DNA of 64,000 nucleotides from Chlorella sorokiniana (Eukaryota > Chlorophyta > Trebouxiophyceae > Chlorellales > Chlorellaceae), in contig CP084610.1 in assembly GCA_025917655.1 (NCBI GenBank), positions 62,001 through 126,000 of the forward strand, in the 5' to 3' direction. Positions 52,901-61,900 of this stretch are shown in pieces. The notes under the pieces were generated by a model. It was given only the letters and a program-made list of their open reading frames with translations. It was not told the origin of the DNA and searched no databases. Position numbers and translations under genes: made by a program. The first letter of the stretch is position 1, and every line of letters begins with the position of its first letter.

Positions 52901-55900
52901 CCGCCGCTGACGCTACTCCAGCCCCTGGCATGGGATGGCCTGCGGCAGCAGCGAGCGCTGCATGCAGCGGTGGCTGCCGGCTGACAGCACCCCTGAACTG
53001 TTGCGCGGCTTCCCTCCCACCCATCGCCCGCTGCTGCCAAATCTGTCCCTGCAGATCTCCTGTCACCAGCCCTGGCTCGCCAGTCCAAGCAGAGGACAAG
53101 AAGGACGGCGATGGGGAGGGCGACGGCGGGGACGGGGGGGCGGCGGCGGCGCCGTGGCACTGCTTCAGGATCTGATCAACGGTGGGTGGCGCTGACTGAC
53201 CGCGTGGCCGCCGCTGTGCTGCCGAGCTGGCCTCCCCCGCTGCCACCCGGCTGCTGCCTGGCAAGCTCACAGGCTCAAGCAGCCAGCTGTTGCCCAAGTT
53301 TTTGGCACACCTGCGCATGCGCCCCACCCATGTGTTGTCCCCGGCTGCAGAGGAAACGGCCTTCCCGACGGCGCCGCTGGGCGTGCTGGCGCTGCCGGAT
53401 GAGGAGGTGCTGCTGTTTGAGATCAAGGAGGAAGAGGCCCCGCTGGGGTCGTCGCCGCTGGTGCCTGGTGGGTGCTGCCTGGCCCCTTCCAGTCCTCGCC
53501 CGCATGGCTGGTTGCCGGGCCGCGGGTGGTGGTCCCGCGGACGGAGGCAGGGCGCTGCAAGCGGCAGCAGCCACGATCCCTGCGTGGCTCCCTGCTTGCC
53601 GCACCGGGCAACTGCGCACACATCCCTGCGCACGGCGCACAGAGAGCTGCCAGGCCACACCGGGAACCCGCATGCTTTGTTTCCTGCCGCTGCAGGCAAC
53701 CAGACGCAGGCTGAAACGCAGGGCCTGCGCCCGGCGCGCCCGGAGAGCGGTGCCCCGCCGTCGCCCCTGGCGGCGCCGGCTCCCGACCTGGCGCCCTCCC
53801 TGGCCCGGCCAGTCCGTCCCCAAGCCCCTCCCCGTCCCCGAGCCCCTCCCCCTCTCCCAGCCCCTCCCCCAGCCCCTCCCCCTCTCCCAGCCCCTCCCCC
53901 AGCCCCTCTCCAAGCCCCGAGCTGTCGCCCGATGTCGTGGTCCCCAGCCCCGAGCTGTCGCCCGATGTCGTGGTCCCCAGCCCCGAGCTGTCGCCCGATG
54001 TCGTGGTCCCCAGCCCCGAGCTGTCGCCAGATGTCGTGGTCCCCAGCCCCGAGCTGTCGCCCGATGTCGTGGTCCCCAGCCCCGAGCTGTCGCCAGATGT
54101 CGTGGTCCCCAGCCCAGAGCTGTCACCCGATGTCGTGGTCCCCAGCCCCGAGCTGTCCCCAAACATCCCTAGCCCCGAGCTGTCGCCGGATATCCCCATC
54201 CCTAGCCCCGAGCTGTCCCCAAACATCCCCAGCCCCGAGCTGTCGCCGGATATCCCCATCCCTAGCCCCGAGCTGTCCCCAAACATCCCCAGCCCCGAGC
54301 TGTCGCCGGATATCCCCATCCCTAGCCCCGAGCTGTCCCCAAACATCCCCAGCCCCAACCCGAGCCCAGAGCTGTCTCCTGAGCTGCCTCCCAACAATCC
54401 CTCGCCGCCAGCAGACGTCCCCGCGCCGCCCGCCGTCGTCCCTGCCCCTCCAACCGTTGTCCCCTCCCCACCTCTCCAGAGTGAGAGGATGGGGCGCTGC
54501 TTGCAGACCGCCCCACCTGGCACCTCCGCTCTGCTCCCTGGGCCCCCGCCTGCTCTCCCCTCAACCAGCGCCACCTCAGCACCATCCTTTTCTCCTGCCC
54601 CATGTGATTCTGCAGTCCCGCGGTACGGCGTGGGCGGCCGCGGCGGTTTCTTCTACGTGAACGACGCCAACGAGCTGTTCCTGTACCACAACGGCGGGCT
54701 GGTGGGCCCCGCACCGCTGGAAGAACTGTACCGCCTGGAACTGAACAGCACCGGGGCGGCACAGCGGCGGCGGCGGCGCTTGAGCCAGACGGAGGGAGGC
54801 GATGCAACGAATATTGTTTCCGCTGACACCGACGGCTCTGCTCTGTGGCTGGTGCTGGGCAACGGGTGGGTGCCACTTGCACGGTCGCGTGTTGTGTGTG
54901 TGTGGGGGGGTAGTGTGTGAGGGTGAGGGGCGGTGGGTAGGCATCCTGCCCGCGCCGCATCAGCCTGGTCACCCCGCACGGCTGCCGCCGGCTGCCCTGC
55001 CCTCCCAGCACCCTCCTCCGCCTCTCGCCCCCGCAGCGACGTCTACTCTTACTCGATGGCGCCCGGCAGCAGCTGGGAGCCCAAGCCGGGCCTGGCCCCC
55101 GCGGCCTTCGTCAGCATGGGCGACGACGGTGCGTGCGGGGAGGGCGGGGATTGGGGAGGAGGGGTGCCCCTTCCTCTCCCGCTGTATCGCGTGTCCCCGG
55201 GGGCCCGTGGGTGCGCATTCTCTGGAGCGAATGGCGCACGCACGGCTGCGATCCCAGCCGCGGCGGCTGGGGCCCCGTATGGTTCCTGCTTGCGGAGCGG
55301 GCAGGCAATCGCGTCTTGAGAGCGACTCTCACGCATCGACCCCTCCGCCCCCTTTCCTGCGCTGCAGGCCGCGTGTACATGATCAACAGGGCAGGCACTA
55401 CGCTGTTGCGGCACGATCCTGCCAGCGACGCAACCACCAGGTGCGTGCCGGCCCCCGCCCTGCGCCACGGCCCTCATGCCTGCCAGCCTGCCGCGCGGGC
55501 TTTGCCGCCCGCAGTGCGGCCCGTCGTCTTGCTGCAGGCCACCAGGCCGCCCACTCTGCATGCTGTGGGGGCTGCTTGCAGCTGCATGCCGCCTTTGCAT
55601 GCGGCCCGTGCCCGGCCTGACGCCCCCGCCCCCGGCCCTCATGCAGATGGGCCTTGCCCGGCGGCGGCTGCACCGACCTCTCCCTGAGCTCCGACGGCGC
55701 AACCGTGGCCGCCATCTGCGGCGGCACGCTGTTTGCGCTGAGCGCCGCCAGCGGCGGCACAGCCCAGCTGATGCCGGCGGCCTGCTCTGCCGCCATTGAC
55801 CGCCGCGGCGCCCTGTGGGTGTCCCGCGCAGCGGTGAGTCCGGGCGGGGCTGCGCTGCCGGTGCAGCTGGCTAGAATGCCCTCCCCGCCCGTCCTCTGCT

Positions 55901-58900
55901 GCTGCTGCTGCTGCTGCTGCTGCAGGGCGCTGCAGGGCGGCCGTGCGTGTGGTCGCATCCTGGCTTGAGCTCCGGCTGCCCCTTGTGGGGGAGGGGGATG
56001 CCCGCCCGGCTGCCAAGCCTTGCCCTGCCCTCCCTGACAAGCATGCCCACAAAAGCCGGGCTGGCGTGTGTGTATGCGCGTGCGCAGGGCGGCGGCTGCT
56101 CCGGCATTGACGTCGTGCGGGCAGGCGACCTCGCCGCGCGCCTTTCAGGCGCCTCTGGCTCCGTGACGCCGGTGCAGGCAGGGTGAGCCTCTCTGCGCCT
56201 CTGAGCCCACACCCTTCCGCTGCGCCCTCCTTGCCAAGCGCCAGCAAGGAGCGGCGGCGTGCCCTGGCGAGGCAGCTGCCCCTGCCGCCACCTGGCCATA
56301 TGCTGCGCAGCCGCGGAGCCGCTGCCATTGCGCGTGCCCCCCCCCCCCGCCCCCCCACCCGTTCTCCTCTGTGCCCTCTCCCTCTGCTTCAGTCTTCTTG
56401 TCTTCTTGCCTTGCTGTGCAGCACCCAGAGCTGCGACCTGCTGGATGCGGGCGCCGTGGCTGGCACCCTGACCACGCTCTACTGCTGGCAGAGCGCGCAG
56501 TCACGCGTTCTGTGTGAGTGCACAGCTGCCCCCGCCTGCATGCTGTCCGCCTGGCGGGGCCCCGCGTGGCCGACGCTGCATCAGCCAAAGAGGTCGTTCG
56601 GGCCTGTTTGATGCTGTGCTGGAACCGATCACGCCGGGCCTCTCAGCCCTGCATGTTGGGGGCCTCGCCATGGTGCGCCGCCAGCTGGCGCTGCCAGGGC
56701 TCCCGCAAAACGCTGCTCCCGACCGCCTGCCCCGCTCCCCTTGCAGCCTTCCCCTTGGATTCGGAGCCGGCCTCGCCGCCGCCAGCCGAGGACCCCAGCC
56801 CACCGCCGCTGGTGCTTGTGGCAAGCCCGCCTCCGCCCTCCCCACTGCCGCCTGTTTTCCAGCCCTGAGCCCGAACCCACCGCCACCCAGCCCTCCCCCT
56901 CCTTCTCCTCCACCACCCAGCCCCCTCCCTGCTCCTCCACCCCGAGCCCTCCTCCTCCCCCCCCCCGCCACCCAGCCCTCCTCCTCCTTCCCCGCTGCCA
57001 CCCCTTCTGCCTGCGCCTAGCCCTCCCCCTCCCAGCCCACCTCCTCCCAGCCCGCCACCACCCTCCCCTTTGCCACCCAGCCCACCACCGCCCTCTCCGC
57101 CTCCTCCCAACCCTCCACCCCCTCGCCCCCGCCGCCAAGCCCACTCCCCTCACCCCCTCCGCCCAGCCCACCTCCGCCCTCTCCTCCTCCTCCCAACCCT
57201 CCACCCCCTCGCCCCCGCCACCCAGCCCGCCCCCTCCCTCTCCCCCACCACCCAGCCCGCCACCACCCAGCCCGCCTCCCCCTCTCCACCGCCACCCAGC
57301 CCTCCACCACCCCCGCCACCCAGCCCTCCCCCCTCTCCACCACCACCTAGCCCGCCCCCACCCAGCCCTCCACCCCGAGCCCTCCTCCTCCCAGCCCCCA
57401 CCACCCAGCCCTCCTCCTCCCAGCCCTCCTCCCCCTCTCCCCCGCCTCCCAGCCCGCCGCCCCCAACCCACCCCCTGCTGTCACCGGCGCCGTGCTGTAC
57501 AACGGCACGAGCTTCTCGGGCTTCTCTGAGGTATCCCTTGTCCCTGGAGAGTACCCTCGCTGGAGGACGTCGGCATGCCCGACAAGGAAGTGCGGTCCGT
57601 GTCCATCCCCACCCCCGGCTGCACCCTCACGCTGTACGAGGAGCTGGATTTCTTGGGGGCACCTTTGTGGTGGCCGCCGACACGTTCGACCTGGTCGAAG
57701 CAGGCGGCACCGCCTACGCCAGCGCCAAGCTGGCCTGCATCCCCGATCCGGCCCTGATTCTGTTCTCAAATTTTTATTACAACGGCCAGTCTGTCGCGTT
57801 TGGCGTGGGCGACGTGGGCGACATTGCCGCCGCCAGCGGCTTCCCGACAACGAGCTGACTTCCCTGCGGTTCTTACGGCAAAACTGCGAAGCGCGGCTGT
57901 TCGACTCCCTGAATCTCGCCACCGAAGGCGAGGGCGACAACCGCTTTGTCGATTCGGACGAGCCCGATCTGGCGTGGAACGAATTCAACGACGTGACGTC
58001 CTCGATGAGCGTGACGTGCATCCCGCTGCGCCCGCCACCTACCAGTGGGTGACTCTTCGCGTGTCCGGCGCCCAGGGTGGCGAGTTTCCTCCTGCGCTTG
58101 ACCCCGAGCTTTTCAGTTTGTACCAGCGGACCGGCTTTGAAGCGGTGCGTGTTTTGAGTGGGGAGGGGGGCTGCTGCGCGCGCGCGCGCTGGCGGGCCTG
58201 GGGCTGTGCCGCGGCCTGATCTCACGGTTGAGCGGTCTGCAATCGTGCGGTCGCGTGCATGTGACTCGCACATGCCCCGCGTTTGGTTTGTCTGTGTGTG
58301 AACCTTGCCTGATATAGTTACAATGTTATAGTTATAATAAGCTTCAGCTAAGTTTTCTGCCATCCGCCCCCAAACACCCACCCGCGCAGGCGCTGGCCCA
58401 GCTCACGGAGCGCCCAGCGGACTCCTGGGTGGCCGCCATCGCTGACGATCTGCCAAGCGGCCAGGAGAACCCCCTGCGGCTGTTCACCCGCGTCTTTGCA
58501 GACCAGCCTGAGGACGTGGCGTCATCGTTGGCTGCGTCTGCTGCGGACGGCAGCCTGGCCGCCCGGCTCGGGCAGCCGCCTCCCAACTTGCAGCTGGAGG
58601 ATGGATCAGGTGGGCGTTGGCTGCTGTGAGCTGCCCGGCGTCATTTGTTGGATGCGTGGACAGAGGAGGGGGTGTGTGCTTGGATGGGTCGGTTGATGAG
58701 AGAGACTATGTGGGCGTGGCACTCGACATGCGTGTGTTTGTGAGTGCATGTGGAGGGCTGAGGGCCTGGTGCGTTGCCCAGCGGTTCTTGTAGCTGGGGC
58801 TGCAGCGCGCTTGCCTGTCTGCGACCGTGCACCCCACCTGACCGCTTGGCTGCCCTCGACCCTTGTTCCCTGCAGTCTCGTTTGCTACCCCCGACCAGCC

Positions 58901-61900
58901 CACCCCCTTCCAGCAGGTGGACATGCTGGTGCTGGGTGAGTGGTGCCGAAGTGTCGAGACTGTAACTGCACATCAGCACGGCCTATCAAACGCGCTCGCC
59001 TGCATGAACGACAGCACTTTGAAAAACGGCGTGCAACAAGAGATGGCCGCGCTTGGAGTTCCCAAGCCACACACTGCCTGCCCCTGCTGGCTTCCTATGC
59101 CTAGCCAGGCGCGACACCCCTGTGAGCACGTGTGCCGCCCCCTGCAGGAGCAACCGTTGAGGAGTTCAACAGCCAGCGGGCGGGGACTACAAGCAGGTGC
59201 GGGGCTTTCCCCCTGCTGCTGGCTGTGACACCCTGACGCTGTTGCTGCCCCCACGCTCCTGGGCCCGTCACCTGGACCCAAACTGGGGGGCCATGCTTCG
59301 CTGCTGGGCCAGCTTTCCACCTTCTGCTTATCTTGCGCCTGCTCTTCCTCAGGCCATGGAGGTCGTGCTGGGCTACACCCGCCTGCCCGCTGAGTGGATC
59401 GCTGTGTCCGCCGAGGCTGCGACGGAGCTGCCGGAGGGCTGGGATGTGGAGGCCCAGGGCTCGCCCATCCAGCTGCGCTCCGAGGTCCACTCGCCGCAGC
59501 ACCTCGTCAGCGTCGTGCGGAGCGAGGTGCAGCAGGCGCAGCCATACGGCGAGGGTGATTTCAGGCTGAGGGACGCCCTGCAGGCGGTGGGGCTGACCCT
59601 GGTGGAGGGTTCGGTGACGTATGGTGCCACCCAGACGGTGACAATGAGCCTCTCCGGTGAGGTCCGAGGGCGGCAGTGCTTGTTGCGGCCGCAACGCAAC
59701 AAGCTCCGCGGCTGTTCAAGGGAGGGGGTGGAGGATGCGAGGTCTGGGAAGGGGGAAAGGCAGAGGGGCGTCTTTCCGGGCGCCTGTGACACAGTTGTGC
59801 AGTCCACGCATTGCGCACTGATTTATCTTATGGCCGCCCACACTGCGTTTTACGCCCTCTCCATGCACCGCTCGTCGCCTTTTCCATCCTCCCTCCCGCT
59901 GCAGTGTACGATGCTGAGGCAGACCGCTACCTCAGCGCCTTTGAGTTCGAGTTCACCAAGGCCGGGGACTACACGGAGGTGTGTAGTCAGGCAGCGCTGC
60001 CTTCCCGATTAGTGCTACTGCTGCAACGGGGATGCGTGCAGGGATCGAGCCTCCCACACAATCACTCCCCAACAGCCAGACACCACTTACGCAGTCGTCA
60101 CCACCGCGGCTGCGCTTACCCTGACCCATCGCGTGCCCCTGCCACATCACCCAACGCTTGCTTTCCCTTGCCATCACAGCTGCACTCATGACGCGCGCCT
60201 GCAAACCTCCCTTCTTTTCAGGCTGTTGCCAGCCTCCTGGGCCAGGATCCCGCCAGCATCACCATCACCAGCGTTCAGGATAACTCTCCTCAGCAGGAAC
60301 CGGCCAGCTTCCTGGTGGCTTCCTGGTTTACACCAGCGACCCGCCTGCGGTGGTGGCGGCGCTGACAGAGGCTGCCTACGGCCCTTCCGAAGACCTGGCC
60401 AGCCAGATGGCGCTGCGGGGCATCAATTATGTGCAGTTCACCAGTGAGTTTGGGCAGCATGTGGTGCTGTTGGCTAACCCGCATTGCACGTGATGCGGCC
60501 GCCACTGCTCCCACCATACCCACATTGCAAGTGAAGGGAACCATGTCTCCTCCTCTCCCCCTTACAGTCGGCTTTGGCGACCCCCCGTCCTCGTACCAGC
60601 AAGTGGACATGGTTGTGCAAGGTGGGCTGGGGGAGTGTTACAGCTGAATTGCTGCAGGCAGGTTCAGGCTTACGGCAGTGATGCGCCACCACGCAGCTGC
60701 GGAAGTAGCTTGCAGCTTGGCAGCGCCCTGCCCCTTTCGCCAGGCTCCCCCTTCTGTCATCTAATCCGCCAGCCATTTCTTCTGTTGAGCTGCAGCACCA
60801 CCCGACGATGAAGGTGTTTTTCCGTCGGATTTCAATTCTTACAAGCGCCCCTACTTCCATTACGTGAGATGTCGCAGCCGGGTGGAAGCAGTGGCAGAGT
60901 CGGGAGAGCGCCTCTGTTGGTGGTGGGGCAGGAGATGGCGAGGAGTTGATCTCCATCGCGATTCTTTCTCTGCCCTCTGCAGGCTCTCTGGGGTATCACG
61001 GGCATGCCCGTGAACTGGGTGGATGCAACGGCCACTGAAGAGGCGGTGCCGGCAGAGTTCCTGGGGCAGGGCGGCAACCCGCCCTACTGGGTGCGCACGC
61101 GCGTGTACAGCCCGGATCCTGCTGCGGTACGCTCCGCAGTGGAGGCAGCTGACGCGGATGGCAGCCTTGCAGCGGGGCTACTGGCAAAGCCGCAAGTGGT
61201 CTTGCTGGATGGCTCATTGTCCTTTGATGAAGTCGCCCCCGCACCGGCGCCGGAGCCACCGTCCCCCTGCCACCCAGCCCCCGCCACCCTCTCCGCTTCC
61301 ACCCAGCCCGCCACCTCCCTCTCCGCCACCACCCAGCCCGCCTCCTCCCTCTCCGCCACCGCCCAGCCCGCCTCCACCCTCTCCACCACCACCCAGCCCA
61401 CCGCCTTCGCCACCACCTAGGCCGCCTCACCCGCCACCCCGCCCGCCACCCCGCCCTCGTCCCTCTCCTCCACCCCCAGCCCTCCTCCGCCCTCTCCACC
61501 TCTGCCCCCTCCCAGCCCCCCCCACCACCCATTGCCGACCCCGCCGCGCTGCTCTGCGAGAACAACGACCGCGGTGGCCTCTGCGTGGGCCTGCCCCGGG
61601 CGACTACCCCTCCCTGCCCGCCGTCAACTTCCCCGACAACATGCTGTCTTCCGTGGACGTCCGCGCCGGCTGCTCCGCAACGCTGTACCAGGACCCGGGC
61701 TTGACGGGCCCCTTCCTCTCCGTCGCCGGCTACCGCTGGGAGCTGGGCTCCTCGGGCTTCTCCGACGTCGTGTCCTCCGTCTCCATCACCTGCGCCGACG
61801 TCGCGCTGTACACCGAAGCGGGCTACGGGCTGGGGGCGAGGTGGTGCAGCTGCCGCGCGGGTCCTACCCGTCCCTGGAAGAGTACAATTTCCCGGACAAC

